Positions 9,704 through 17,890 are shown, counted from the stretch's first letter. The stretch: DNA of 64,000 nt from Vibrio harveyi NBRC 15634 = ATCC 14126 = KCTC 12724 (GCF_001591145.1 NZ_BCUF01000007.1:88605-152604); one strand, 5' to 3'. Numbers and translations are program-made. Notes: generated by a model from the sequence alone, not told the origin.

Positions 9704-10459
9704 ATGAAAGGACTCTTACGTACATTAGGCTTTAGTTTTATGGCCTTAAGCTCATACTCTATGGCAAGCGAAGTGAATTATTACGTAATTGCTGAGCAAG
9801 CCCGCCCATTTCAAATAGAGCAGCAAGGAGAGCAACACTCTGGAATTGTGACTGATATCGTCAGCGCCATCTTTGCGGAATCCGATTACGAAGTGAAATA
9901 CCACACCTACCCATTCAAGCGCATGATTTCGGTACTCGAAGCGGGCGGCGAGGAAAACTGGGTTACTTATGGCAGCCCGAATTGGGGGAAAGTGCAATCG
10001 GAAAACCTCTCTGAACAGCCTATTTACACTGTAAAACACGTACTCGTGTCCAGCAGCAAAGCGCCATTCAAATTTAGCGATATGCAGCACATGCAAGGTC
10101 GTTCTATCGTGCTGCTGCTTGGCTTCGATTATCCTAACCTTAGCCCATTCTTTGAAAACGGCACCGTCAATGAAATGCGCGTCAAAGACTACGACGCTGC
10201 TTATCGCGTTCTGCAACGTACTCCTGGTGATACCGCCTTCGTCGAAATGGAATCGCGCGTGGTATACAACATCAAACGCCTAGAGTTGCCAATGGGAGAC
10301 TTCCAGATCCAATCTTTCAGTTCAATCATCCCTGACTACTCCATCTATTTGGCTTTCTCTCCAGAGATGAGTCCAAAAGTACAGAGCTTCATCAATAAAC
10401 GCTTAGCGGAGCTTAAAAATTCAGGAAAAATCGACGACATCATCAAAAAATACATCTAG
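9704..10459 (+). CDS. Periplasmic solute-binding protein (family 3, amino-acid type)
   Basis: The start is placed at the ATG at 9704 (MKGLLRTLGFSFMALSS), preceded by GAGGTTAGG; this gives a proper signal peptide cleaved after SMA. About 251 residues. The fold signature is of the extracellular solute-binding family 3: GIVTDIVSAIFAESDYEVKYHTYPFKRM near the N-terminus and LAFSPEMSPKVQSFINKRLAELKNSGKIDDIIKKYI at the C-terminus. No permease is nearby. It diverges from the hybrid kinase with a 68-base gap, so it may serve as that kinase's ligand-binding partner. That is inference. Confidence 0.82.
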   Translation: MKGLLRTLGFSFMALSSYSMASEVNYYVIAEQARPFQIEQQGEQHSGIVTDIVSAIFAESDYEVKYHTYPFKRMISVLEAGGEENWVTYGSPNWGKVQSENLSEQPIYTVKHVLVSSSKAPFKFSDMQHMQGRSIVLLLGFDYPNLSPFFENGTVNEMRVKDYDAAYRVLQRTPGDTAFVEMESRVVYNIKRLELPMGDFQIQSFSSIIPDYSIYLAFSPEMSPKVQSFINKRLAELKNSGKIDDIIKKYI

Positions 10460-10482
10460 TCACTCACGCCTTAGCAATCATA

Positions 10483-10517
10483 AAAAACCGCCAGCTTGGA
10501 TAAGCCAGCGGTTTTAT
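10483..10517. terminator. Bidirectional terminator
   Basis: A stem AAAACCGC.TGGCTT-like (AAAACCGC / GCGGTTTT outer pairs with an inner CCAGCTT/AAGCCAG part) is flanked by A- and T-runs. It closes the binding-protein gene and the convergent ribA fusion gene. Confidence 0.8.
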
Positions 10518-10554
10518 TTTTATTTCATCTCTGCAACTAATCTTGTTCGAGCGC

Positions 10555-11613
10555 TTAATCTTGTTCAACAAATTTGGGGTCGAACATGTGACCGAGCTTA
10601 TTGGCTTTGGTTTGCAGATAATGTTGGTTATGCGGGTTATTCCCCTCTTGCAGTGGCACTCTTTCTATCACGTTGATGTTCACCTTCGTCAGCGCTGCAA
10701 GCTTACGTGGATTGTTGGTCATCAAACGTACTTCATCGATTCCAAGATGCTCCAGCATCCCTTTGCAAAACGCGTAGTCACGCATATCTGCGGCAAAGCC
10801 AAGACGTTCATTGGCTTCGACCGTGTCTGCGCCTTCGTCTTGCAAGTGATACGCACGAATCTTGTTGATTAAGCCAATCCCCCTGCCCTCTTGGCGCAGA
10901 TAAAGCAGCACACCACAGCCTTCTTCGACAATGTTTTGCAAAGCACGGTTAAGCTGGAAGCCGCAATCACAACGCGTACTGAACAGCGCATCACCAGTTA
11001 AGCACTCTGAATGCAGGCGAATTAGCGGCGCTTTAGTGTTTGCAGGGTCGCCATACACCAAGGCGAGATGTTCTTTTCCTGTCGCGTTCTCGATAAAACC
11101 ATGCATGATAAACGTGCCCCATTGAGTTGGCAGTTTGGCTTTATCGACAAAGCGAACCAGACTATATGGCTCTACATGTTTTAGTTCAGCACGTACGTTC
11201 ATCAGAATCTCCCCTAAATGGTTTTCACCAGAGCCATCACCGCCATCGCCCCAGAAGGCATCTTTATGCGAATGTTCGGTAAGACAGGCGTTTCCTGTCT
11301 GCATCAACTGTTTGGCAAGCTGAGGGTTTTGCAAAAACTTCTCACGGACGATAAACGCCATCACAGAAAGTTTGTCGTTATCCCAATCTTCTCGGACTAG
11401 GTGCTGATACTTACGGCTTAAAGCAAAGGCTTCGTCGGGGCTTTTCGCTAAGAGGATTTTGTTTTGCAGTTTGAGGTCACTGAATTTTTGAGCTTGATAA
11501 TAATGTTCGCTGGTGGGCCAAGATTGGGTGGAAACTTTGATTGGAGCTTGGCAAAAGTTGGAGAGAAAACCGTGGGATTCATCGGGCTCATAGAAAAGGA
11601 TCTGATCAACCAT
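10555..11613 (-). CDS. ribA: Fusion of NADAR N-glycosidase domain and GTP cyclohydrolase II
   Basis: 352 residues in two parts. Residues 1-150 are a NADAR/YbiA (COG3236) domain: [33 protein letters not shown], and [24 protein letters not shown]. Residues 155-352 are GTP cyclohydrolase II: zinc cysteines in [15 protein letters not shown], catalytic RQEGRGIGL, and [12 protein letters not shown]. The cyclohydrolase makes the first riboflavin intermediate from GTP; the NADAR domain is known to split unstable 5-amino-6-ribosyl intermediates, limiting damage. The fusion places the disposal enzyme on the entry enzyme. It stands outside any rib operon. I recall such fusions in vibrios. Confidence 0.92.
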   Translation of the reverse strand: MVDQILFYEPDESHGFLSNFCQAPIKVSTQSWPTSEHYYQAQKFSDLKLQNKILLAKSPDEAFALSRKYQHLVREDWDNDKLSVMAFIVREKFLQNPQLAKQLMQTGNACLTEHSHKDAFWGDGGDGSGENHLGEILMNVRAELKHVEPYSLVRFVDKAKLPTQWGTFIMHGFIENATGKEHLALVYGDPANTKAPLIRLHSECLTGDALFSTRCDCGFQLNRALQNIVEEGCGVLLYLRQEGRGIGLINKIRAYHLQDEGADTVEANERLGFAADMRDYAFCKGMLEHLGIDEVRLMTNNPRKLAALTKVNINVIERVPLQEGNNPHNQHYLQTKANKLGHMFDPKFVEQD

Positions 11614-11779
11614 AATCGTACTCCTGACGTTGCTGTTTAATAGTCAACAAAAAGCATATTGCTATTGATATAAGCTTTAGTAACGCAGGGTAAGAAAGTC
11701 AAATAATTGGTTGTAAATCAGAAAAATGAAAAGGGCAGCCCTATGACTACCCCATGGTTTTTATACCGCAGTGTGAGAA

Positions 11780-11977
11780 TTAGTGAATTAAGCCAAGTTC
11801 CCTTGCTTCTTCGATGCTCAAGCCGCTTTCACGGATTTCTCGAAGTGCTTCAATACGACGTCTTGCTTCGGCAGACTTCACGGTTTTCTCGGGTCTCACA
11901 ACGGCTTCTTCTTCTGGGAGTTCCCATTTGTGAGCGATGTTGCTCATCTCTTCATGGTCGATAGAATTAATGGACAT
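11780..11977 (-). CDS. Small charged protein, possibly PA3496-like
   Basis: 65 residues from the ATG at 11977, preceded by a near-ideal GGAGGAAAT; an in-frame start five codons upstream is less good. It is soluble and helical with an arginine/glutamate-rich segment (EARRRIEALREIRESG) resembling the tail of PA3496-type envelope-integrity proteins. The likeness is weak. It is monocistronic, between the ribA fusion and the Fur-controlled transporter genes. Function unknown. Confidence 0.65.
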   Translation of the reverse strand: MSINSIDHEEMSNIAHKWELPEEEAVVRPEKTVKSAEARRRIEALREIRESGLSIEEARELGLIH

Positions 11978-12338
11978 ATTTCCTCCGAACACACCATGTT
12001 TTCGATGGGTAATCTATAGCAAACCCCCAATGCAGAGGTAAGAAAAACAGTGGGGAAATGTGACCCCTTTCGACCTTTCATTAACTCTTTAATAGATTCA
12101 TCATTTAGTTTTTGCAAACCACGTTTTTAGCGTTTAGATTTGAAGAATTCCCCCTACGAAAAGTGAGCTGATCCAGCTCTCATTTTTCCCTCATAAATTC
12201 ACACTTCCATAACGGAAAAAAATCTTTTTATTACACTCAACTTTCGAGTCACTTCACTGATTAGACGGTTTTATCTTTCGCAAACCTTACACACCTGATA
12301 ATGATAATAATTATCTTTTGTATTGGTAAGGTGTAATT
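11978..12338. promoter_or_regulatory. AT-rich intergenic region with promoter for the dppD-like operon
   Basis: 361 bases without a convincing ORF. The right end holds the Fur box and the likely promoter of the ATPase operon. The rest is AT-rich and otherwise featureless to my eye. Confidence 0.6.
12297..12315 (+). promoter_or_regulatory. Fur box before the ATPase pair
   Basis: GATAATGATAATAATTATC matches the 19-bp Fur consensus at nearly every position. It lies 23 bases before the ATG of the first ATPase gene, so it should cover the promoter and repress the operon when iron is plentiful. Confidence 0.88.
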
Positions 12339-13193
12339 ATGAGTGAACTTAACCTGAACCAGGCATTCCACTCTGATCCTGTTATTCAGATCAGAGACTT
12401 ATGCGTGGACTACATCACTGATAACGGTGACTTCAATGCTGTTAAATCAGTGAGCTTTGATATTGGCAAGGGCGAAATATTTGGTCTGGCTGGAGAATCT
12501 GGCTGCGGCAAAAGTACCATTGCTTTCTCTATCAACCGCCTACACAAGCCGCCCGCGTTTATCTCTGGTGGACAAATTCTATTTGAAGGCAGAGACATCC
12601 TTCGCCTACCTGATAATGAGCTAAATACGCTACGCTGGAGCGAGATTGCGATGGTGTTCCAAAGTGCCATGAACTCGCTGAATCCGGTACTCACGGTTCA
12701 GGAACAATTTGCCGACGTATTACGCCACCACAAAGGGTTAACCAACGAGCAAGCCAAAGACCGCGCAGAGAAGCTTCTCGACTTGGTCAACATTCCGAGA
12801 AATCGTCTGAGCGAATATCCACATCAGTTCTCCGGAGGCATGCGTCAGCGTTTAGTGATTGCAATTGCCCTATCCCTCAATCCCAAATTGATCATCATGG
12901 ATGAGCCAACCACAGCACTTGATGTAGTGGTTCAACGCGAAATCTTGCAGCAAATCTATCAGTTGCGTGACGAATTTGGTTTCTCTGTGCTCTTTATTAC
13001 CCACGATTTAGCGCTCATGAGCCAATTATGCGACCGCATTGCCATCATGCGCCACGGCAAGATTGTCGAAGTGAATAGTTCATACGAAATCCGCAATCAT
13101 CCTCAACATGAATACACCCAAAAGCTATGGGCGTCATTCCCAAATATCCACGATGTACACAAACAACCGCAAACGGAAGGAGCACCAGCATGA
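12339..13193 (+). CDS. Dipeptide/oligopeptide-type ABC transporter ATPase (DppD/OppD-like)
   Basis: 284 residues with Walker A GESGCGKST (about residues 55-63), Q-loop MVFQSAMNSLNP, signature FSGGMRQR, Walker B LIIMDEPT, and an H-loop FITHDLAL. The Q-loop and C-terminal region place it in the peptide/nickel (DppD/OppD) class. The stop overlaps the next ATPase start as ATGA. The Fur box upstream points to iron-linked uptake, for example of a siderophore, instead of plain peptides. No permease or binding-protein gene is adjacent, so the membrane part must be encoded elsewhere. Confidence 0.88.
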   Translation: MSELNLNQAFHSDPVIQIRDLCVDYITDNGDFNAVKSVSFDIGKGEIFGLAGESGCGKSTIAFSINRLHKPPAFISGGQILFEGRDILRLPDNELNTLRWSEIAMVFQSAMNSLNPVLTVQEQFADVLRHHKGLTNEQAKDRAEKLLDLVNIPRNRLSEYPHQFSGGMRQRLVIAIALSLNPKLIIMDEPTTALDVVVQREILQQIYQLRDEFGFSVLFITHDLALMSQLCDRIAIMRHGKIVEVNSSYEIRNHPQHEYTQKLWASFPNIHDVHKQPQTEGAPA

Positions 13194-14122
13194 GTGAACC
13201 GATCATCCAAATGAAAAACGTGATCAAGGAATTCAAAGTCGGTGGTGGTTTTGCCAAAGAAGAAACCTTCCGCGCGCTTCAGGGCGTGAGTTTTGATCTT
13301 TATGCAGGAAAGACCCTTGCTCTGGTAGGCGAGTCTGGTTGTGGGAAAAGTACCTGCGCTCGATTAATTACCAAAGTGTATCCAGCCAGTGATGGTGAAA
13401 TCCTATTTAACGGGAAAAACGTCAACGATATTACCGCTCGCGCTGAGATTCAGGATTATCGCAGCAAGGTCCAAATGGTGTTTCAAGACCCGTTTGGCTC
13501 TTTAAACCCAACCCATACTATTCGTCATCACTTAACTCGCCCACTGAAGATTCATAAGCAGGTGAAGAGTGACAAAGAAATCCCAGCCAAGCTACTAGAA
13601 CTGCTGGATTTGGTCGAGCTGCCAGAGGAAACTCTGAACAAGTTCCCTCATGAACTTAGTGGCGGTCAACGTCAACGCGTCAATCTCGCGCGAGCTCTGG
13701 CGGTAGGCTCACAACTTATCCTTGCCGATGAGCCAACATCGATGCTGGATGTGTCGATTCGTTTGGGTGTGCTCAACCTAATGCAGCGCATGAAGAAAGA
13801 GCTTGGAATCGGATTTCTGTATATCACTCACGACCTTGCAACCGCACATTACATCGCCGAAGAAACCGCAGTAATGTACAAAGGACAGATCGTGGAGTGG
13901 GGAGACACTCAAGCGCTCTTAAAGAACCCACAGCATCCGTACACTAAGTTGTTGATCTCTGCGGTGCCAGATCCTGATCTGCCGTTTGGCAACCTAGTGG
14001 AAAGTGAACCAAACTATTCAGTAGATGCCGATGAGATCCGTAATCGCAGCAGTGTTATCGTTGAAGAATTCGATCAAATCGGACCAAATCACTTTGTAAA
14101 ACAATGGACTGAGGCAGCTTAA
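13190..14122 (+). CDS. Dipeptide/oligopeptide-type ABC transporter ATPase (DppF/OppF-like)
   Basis: Start taken at 13190 (MSEPIIQMKNVIKEF), preceded by GGAAGGAGCACC and overlapping the preceding stop by four bases; longer in-frame starts lie inside the first ATPase gene. 310 residues. Walker A GESGCGKST, Q-loop MVFQDPFGSLNPTHTI, signature LSGGQRQR, Walker B LILADEPTSMLD and the Opp/Dpp C-terminal region with HPYTKLLISAVPDPD. It pairs with the DppD-like protein as the two-ATPase motor of a Dpp/Opp-type importer. Expression should follow iron through the shared Fur box. Confidence 0.88.
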   Translation: MSEPIIQMKNVIKEFKVGGGFAKEETFRALQGVSFDLYAGKTLALVGESGCGKSTCARLITKVYPASDGEILFNGKNVNDITARAEIQDYRSKVQMVFQDPFGSLNPTHTIRHHLTRPLKIHKQVKSDKEIPAKLLELLDLVELPEETLNKFPHELSGGQRQRVNLARALAVGSQLILADEPTSMLDVSIRLGVLNLMQRMKKELGIGFLYITHDLATAHYIAEETAVMYKGQIVEWGDTQALLKNPQHPYTKLLISAVPDPDLPFGNLVESEPNYSVDADEIRNRSSVIVEEFDQIGPNHFVKQWTEAA

Positions 14123-14589
14123 TGAATTTGATGACCTGGCAAGATCATATTTCAGATTGGTACGATAATCGGAAGCATGATCAAGTAGAAAGATTAGAAG
14201 TGATCTTATATCAAGCACCTGTTTCTGTATTTGGTCCAGAATTAACGGACGAACAGAGTAAAGCCATCGCTTGTTGGCTAGATGGCTGTCTAAGAGTCTT
14301 TCAATACGCTAGGCATCAAGACCATAAAAAAGCGTTTCAAATCCTACAGTACACCAGTGCAAAGCTAGAACACGCGGCTTGCCAACCGATGACCGATCTT
14401 CTAATCAAGGATTGGTGCCTCAAACGATTGCAACATTTGACCGTTCTGGCGTTGGAGTTTTGCAATCAACAGCACGATCAAAATGAGTGGCAGCAACAAG
14501 CAAGCAGCTTGATCGAGTCACACGTTGCGTTGATGCGATCGTTAAATTGGAATGAAACTAGGAAGCATGATCAAGGATTACGTCATTAA
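14122..14589 (+). CDS. Unknown protein coupled to the Fur-regulated ATPases
   Basis: 155 residues. The ATG shares one base with the stop of the DppF-like gene, so it belongs to the same operon. The product is soluble, helical, rich in Q, H, L and W, with no signal, membrane segment or known motif; I do not recognise it. Two RctB-like 16-mers lie inside the gene, at 14170-14185 and 14560-14575, encoding the repeated peptide RKHDQ in the same frame. Either the gene tolerates these sites or DNA-binding constraints shaped its sequence. Confidence 0.72.
   Translation: MNLMTWQDHISDWYDNRKHDQVERLEVILYQAPVSVFGPELTDEQSKAIACWLDGCLRVFQYARHQDHKKAFQILQYTSAKLEHAACQPMTDLLIKDWCLKRLQHLTVLALEFCNQQHDQNEWQQQASSLIESHVALMRSLNWNETRKHDQGLRH
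14170..14185 (+). promoter_or_regulatory. RctB 12-mer-like site inside coding sequence
   Basis: CGGAAGCATGATCAAG matches the extended RctB 12-mer seen in oriCII (compare 17690-17705, CGGAAGTATGATCAAG). It contains a Dam GATC. Confidence 0.65.
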
Positions 14590-14608
14590 TCCGGAAAGAT
14601 GATCAAAG
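14560..14608 (+). promoter_or_regulatory. Two RctB 12-mer-like sites around the stop codon
   Basis: AGGAAGCATGATCAAG at 14560-14575 and CGGAAAGATGATCAAA at 14592-14607 straddle the end of the 155-residue gene in direct orientation, 32 bases apart from start to start. They lie about 2.5 kb from the main iteron array, beyond the rctB gene. Confidence 0.62.
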
Positions 14609-14670
14609 TTGCTTGTTTGTTCCGAATGGATTTTGTGGATACAAAAGACAGGAATTTTAGATAAAAAAAA

Positions 14671-14696
14671 GCGAGTTTCTTGAGGAGAAACTCGCG
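14671..14696 (-). terminator. Intrinsic terminator, leftward (rctB transcript)
   Basis: The stem GCGAGTTTCT / AGAAACTCGC with a 5-base loop is followed on the minus strand by eight T. It lies about 220 bases after the rctB stop, implying a long 3' untranslated region, or it also limits readthrough into the ATPase operon. Confidence 0.8.
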
Positions 14697-14702
14697 AAGT
14701 CT

Positions 14703-14867
14703 ATTCAGAATGAATGTAACAATATGAGCCAATCTATTAATCATCAGAAAGGACAAAAGGTTGTCTATTCGGGATAAATCTTAGTCTGCGCTCAGCGTTG
14801 CAATGTCAGTGGTTTGTAAGAGTTAAGTCTGATTTCCATCAGTGCAATTCATTGTTACATTCTGAAT
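14703..14867. repeat. Inverted repeat pair in the rctB 3' region
   Basis: The arm at 14703-14723 (ATTCAGAATG, AATG, TAACAAT) and the arm at 14851-14867 (ATTGTTACATTCTGAAT) are complementary apart from a 4-base AATG insertion in the first. They enclose 127 bases without an ORF. It could be a long stem in the rctB 3' untranslated region or a remnant of a miniature element. Confidence 0.55.
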
Positions 14868-14912
14868 CAATTACTCATGCTTATCACTCGATAAGTATCC
14901 GCTTGGTTGATA

Positions 14913-16883
14913 TCAGATCGCCATCTCATCAAGTGCTCTGAATACCATTTCATCCATATGACCTTCAAAGATCTGACGGCATACCTTACGACGGACAGCT
15001 AAGCCTGCAATTAAACGTTCAATGGTGAGATGTTTGACATCATTTTGGCTATTAAACAGTTCGACTGTCTTACTTAATGTCTCGTATGGAAGCGGTGCAT
15101 CCCCTACTCTCAAGAAATCAAGCTTCTCAATGAAGTCAGAACACTCTTCTTTGATCGAGGCATACGAATGCCCTGTCATCGCCGATAAAGCCGTTATACT
15201 GCGTTCTAGAGCCTCTGGAGAGGTATATTTAGATAGAGTTATGGTTATCTCGTCAGCATTGATCTCTACCAAGTGCTTTTTCTGTTTCACTCGGCGACCT
15301 AAATTGCCACGTGGAGACGGGGCTTTACGCTGAATAGGCTCAAATTCGCCGTCTATGATACCTGAGAGCTCATCTAGCTGCTGCCTGGTCACCATCTCAT
15401 TGCGAAGTGGGTTTGGCAGTGTAGGCGCCATATTGCGCTTTCCTGCGTTGGTTGTACGAGCACGAGAATAACGCAGCACCTCTTCCACATCGCATTTGAT
15501 GTCGATTTGGTAATCCATCACCTTGTCGTTTTCGATCATCGCTTCGATCGTCAAGTGATATCCCCAAAGATTCACAACAAAATGATCATCGCTCCCAGCC
15601 CCTTCCGATAGTCGTTTTAATTCACGGATCAGATCCATGGAGAAACGACGCCACTCAATATTGCGCGCTAATTTCTGGTTCAATTCGCTCAGCAACATGC
15701 AGTCCGTATGTCTACGTACCATGCGGCTACGGAAGAATGAATACAGTTGGAACACCAAAGTGTGCTGCTTCAGAATTTCTGGTGGGAACAGGAAGAAATA
15801 ATCTCGCGTAAGCAGTTCTTCGTAGAAGGATGGCTCCCAAACCAAGATATACAGATTTGGTTTAATACGAATTTCGCCATCAGCGCCTTCTGTTGGAGCC
15901 TCCTCCGATGCCGTGATAGTACGCGCTAAGAAACGGAAACGGTCACTCTTGAAGCCTTCAGGCATGTTCTCGCTAAGCCAACGCCCTGTCAGCTCATGCA
16001 ATTGAAAATCGGTAAACTCGATACGATCGATGCTGTCACGAATGGAATCTCGTGCCGGACCGCTGTCTTTTTTACCACGTAACGACAGAATATCAGTAAT
16101 GTACAGAGGAGTTTTGTTTGGAACATGCGCCGCATCCATGTGGTACTGATCTTTGTGATGATCATGGTACTGCACCGTTAGAGTAAACAGAGCAAACAAA
16201 GTCATCAGATCATCTACCGTCATGATATTTTTAGACGATCGAGTTTCAATCACCGCTTTTGTGCCAGAGATCGACACCATGGATTTTTGATAACTTTTTC
16301 GAGTACGCGGTGGCGCGAGAGCTTGGTCGATGATCCCTGCCCAATTGGTTGGTGAAACAACAAATTGATCCGCTTCATCTTTCATCATCGGCGGAGTATT
16401 TAAACCATGTTCGTTCAGTAAACGTTTATTCACTTGAGTTTGTGCTAGCGCTTTAGAACGTTTTTGCTTTTCGTTTTGACGAACTTTTTCAGTTACTAAG
16501 CTGGTGGCACCTAAGGCTGAAATAAGTTGATTCGGGTTAACGAACTTATGCAGCATGGTTTTACCCGCGAGACCTTCTTCAAAACGCACTGGTGTTTGAG
16601 TAAACAAACCAATGTTAACTGCAGCACGCAGGCGCTGTTGTAATGCCGCTCTGGTCAATTGACCGTCTGTCGCTTCAACAATTTCAGTTGTAGATACCAA
16701 ACCATCTTTGCTGCTGAACCCTCTTAAAGAGATCAGATTAAGTAACTCCAAGATGCTTTTGGTTACCCCTTTGAAGTGTTGGTATTGCTCTACCCAATCT
16801 GCAGAAGATTCGTGTACCTCAAAAAGGTGCCCATCCTTATGGCTTCTTGGCGCTTTAATCAGAATTTTTTCATCAGCCGTCAT
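14913..16883 (-). CDS. rctB: Chromosome II replication initiator RctB
   Basis: 656 residues, the full length expected for Vibrio RctB. It binds the 12-mers of oriCII to open the origin and the 29/39-mers to limit initiation, and represses its own gene. The product contains several winged-helix domains; visible stretches include the basic TRKSYQKSMVSISGTKAVIETRSSK, a positively charged linker around RKAPSPRGNLGRRVKQKKH, and a helical C-terminus. It is transcribed away from the origin. The 29-mer operator lies 16-44 bases before its ATG. Identification rests on the sequence and on the neighbouring oriCII, parA2 and parB2. Confidence 0.97.
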   Translation of the reverse strand: MTADEKILIKAPRSHKDGHLFEVHESSADWVEQYQHFKGVTKSILELLNLISLRGFSSKDGLVSTTEIVEATDGQLTRAALQQRLRAAVNIGLFTQTPVRFEEGLAGKTMLHKFVNPNQLISALGATSLVTEKVRQNEKQKRSKALAQTQVNKRLLNEHGLNTPPMMKDEADQFVVSPTNWAGIIDQALAPPRTRKSYQKSMVSISGTKAVIETRSSKNIMTVDDLMTLFALFTLTVQYHDHHKDQYHMDAAHVPNKTPLYITDILSLRGKKDSGPARDSIRDSIDRIEFTDFQLHELTGRWLSENMPEGFKSDRFRFLARTITASEEAPTEGADGEIRIKPNLYILVWEPSFYEELLTRDYFFLFPPEILKQHTLVFQLYSFFRSRMVRRHTDCMLLSELNQKLARNIEWRRFSMDLIRELKRLSEGAGSDDHFVVNLWGYHLTIEAMIENDKVMDYQIDIKCDVEEVLRYSRARTTNAGKRNMAPTLPNPLRNEMVTRQQLDELSGIIDGEFEPIQRKAPSPRGNLGRRVKQKKHLVEINADEITITLSKYTSPEALERSITALSAMTGHSYASIKEECSDFIEKLDFLRVGDAPLPYETLSKTVELFNSQNDVKHLTIERLIAGLAVRRKVCRQIFEGHMDEMVFRALDEMAI

Positions 16884-16898
16884 TTTAGATCCAGATCA

Positions 16899-16927
16899 CA
16901 CTAGCCGTAGTTTTGCTATGGTTCCGA
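16899..16927 (+). promoter_or_regulatory. RctB 29-mer operator at the rctB promoter
   Basis: This 29-base element begins CACTAGCCGTAGTTTTGC and ends GGTTCCGA. Aligned with the 39-mer at 17841 it is the same element with 10 bases missing from the middle, the hallmark of the 29-mer that lets RctB repress its own gene. Confidence 0.85.
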
Positions 16928-16982
16928 AGGATAAAGAAAAACAGATCATAAATAAAGAAAAAATCTTGGGTTTTTAAATAAC

Positions 16983-17090
16983 TGATCTTTCTGATTATTC
17001 TGATCTTAATTGATTATATGATCTAATGATCTGGAGATTTTTAGCTCTGTAAGTTTTTGTTTTATAATGATATTTAAAAGTTCATTAACG
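16983..17090. other. AT-rich unwinding region of oriCII
   Basis: A low-GC stretch with repeated TGATCT/ATGATC words (for example around 16983, 17000, 17020 and 17028) lies between the rctB promoter and the iteron array. This is the expected place for the DNA-unwinding element, with many Dam sites for methylation-dependent RctB binding. Confidence 0.7.
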
Positions 17091-17216
17091 GAACTATGAT
17101 CATGATTATATCGAAACGATGATCAACATGAGCCGGAAAGCATGATCACAAAACGTCGTAAGCATGATCATTAAGTTTCTGAAAAGATGATCAAAACAGC
17201 CTTGAAACGATGATCA
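17089..17216 (+). repeat. Six phased RctB 12-mer iterons
   Basis: ATGATCA cores start at 17096, 17119, 17142, 17164, 17187 and 17210, that is at spacings of 23, 23, 22, 23 and 23 bases, about two helical turns, all in the same orientation. Each core contains a Dam GATC. This is the origin-core array through which RctB opens oriCII. Confidence 0.95.
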
Positions 17217-17231
17217 TGATGTTTGTACAAC

Positions 17232-17240
17232 TTATCCACA
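17232..17240 (+). promoter_or_regulatory. DnaA box
   Basis: TTATCCACA is a perfect consensus DnaA box, 16 bases after the last iteron core of the array. A DnaA box is an essential part of oriCII in vibrios. Confidence 0.92.
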
Positions 17241-17311
17241 GATCCTAGCGGTTCAAATGGAAAACTTTCGGTTTCTGCATATTGAAACATTGTCATTTTA
17301 CACTCGGATCG

Positions 17312-17322
17312 ATGATCAAGAG
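17312..17322 (+). promoter_or_regulatory. Isolated RctB 12-mer right of the DnaA box
   Basis: ATGATCAAGAG lies 72 bases beyond the DnaA box, outside the phased array. Confidence 0.7.
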
Positions 17323-17430
17323 AGAGGTTTTTTATCGTTCTGTTCATTGAGTTGGATATTATTTGCGCATGTGATGAAAACTTACTCTACTTTGCTGGTT
17401 GTGCCTCTTATTAATGATTAGCGTTAATTA

Positions 17431-17446
17431 AACGGAAGCATGATCA
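17431..17446 (+). promoter_or_regulatory. RctB 12-mer in the negative-control region
   Basis: AACGGAAGCATGATCA is the leftmost 12-mer of the inc/rctA part. It shares the GGAAGCATGATCA form with the sites at 14170 and 14560. Confidence 0.75.
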
Positions 17447-17536
17447 TCAGATGAGTTTCTACATTTTGCATTCGCTTTGTTTTCATCGTTCCGTGATTTT
17501 ATATTCGTTTTTGCCTCTATCCCCCAGTCTGTCTGC

Positions 17537-17575
17537 ATTCTTCCGTAAATTAGCTTGAGAATTACATGCTTCCGA
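17537..17575 (+). promoter_or_regulatory. RctB 39-mer (first)
   Basis: A 39-base element with TTCCGTAAATTAGC near its left end and GCTTCCGA at its right end. It aligns over its full length with the 39-mer at 17841. 39-mers bind RctB without needing Dam methylation and hold back initiation. Confidence 0.78.
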
Positions 17576-17587
17576 GTGGTTAATTCA

Positions 17588-17775
17588 CTTGATCATTTTT
17601 CCGGTAAATTGATCCGTTTGAAAAAACGAGCTGCAATGTAAATGATGCGTTGATTTCCTTGATCATGCTTTCGATTTTGGTGTGAGTACCGGAAGTATGA
17701 TCAAGAACTCCCCTTGATCATACTTCCGCTTCATTTCACTTAAATATACGTTCTAACGTACTGGATGCATGATCA
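17588..17775. repeat. Cluster of five 12-mers in the negative-control region
   Basis: CTTGATCAT cores at 17588 and 17658 (minus orientation), ATGATCA at 17697 (plus), CTTGATCAT at 17713 (minus) and ATGATCA at 17769 (plus). The two central sites make a perfect inverted repeat: CGGAAGTATGATCAAG at 17690-17705 and CTTGATCATACTTCCG at 17713-17728. Unlike the core array these sites are not phased. They probably titrate RctB. Confidence 0.85.
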
Positions 17776-17840
17776 AGGTGTGGTTTTTTTCCATTTCTTT
17801 AAAGAGACACTGAAAATCATCCAACATAAGATTCATCTCA

Positions 17841-17879
17841 CACTATCCGTAATTTAGCGTTGTTTTATAATCGTTCCGA
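17841..17879 (+). promoter_or_regulatory. RctB 39-mer (second), next to parS2
   Basis: A 39-base element beginning CACTATCCGTAATTTAGCG and ending CGTTCCGA; its ends match the 29-mer of the rctB promoter. A parS2 site begins 12 bases to its right, so ParB2 bound there could displace RctB from this inhibitory site, as described for V. cholerae. Confidence 0.85.
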
Positions 17880-17890
17880 GATTAATGCTA

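Noticed and set aside
17630..17645. Another parS2 at the CAATGTAAA sequence
   Set aside because: Only one half of the palindrome is present; the left half does not match TTTACA.
17690..17728. Inverted repeat as a transcription terminator
   Set aside because: No T-run follows on either strand, and both arms are RctB 12-mers.
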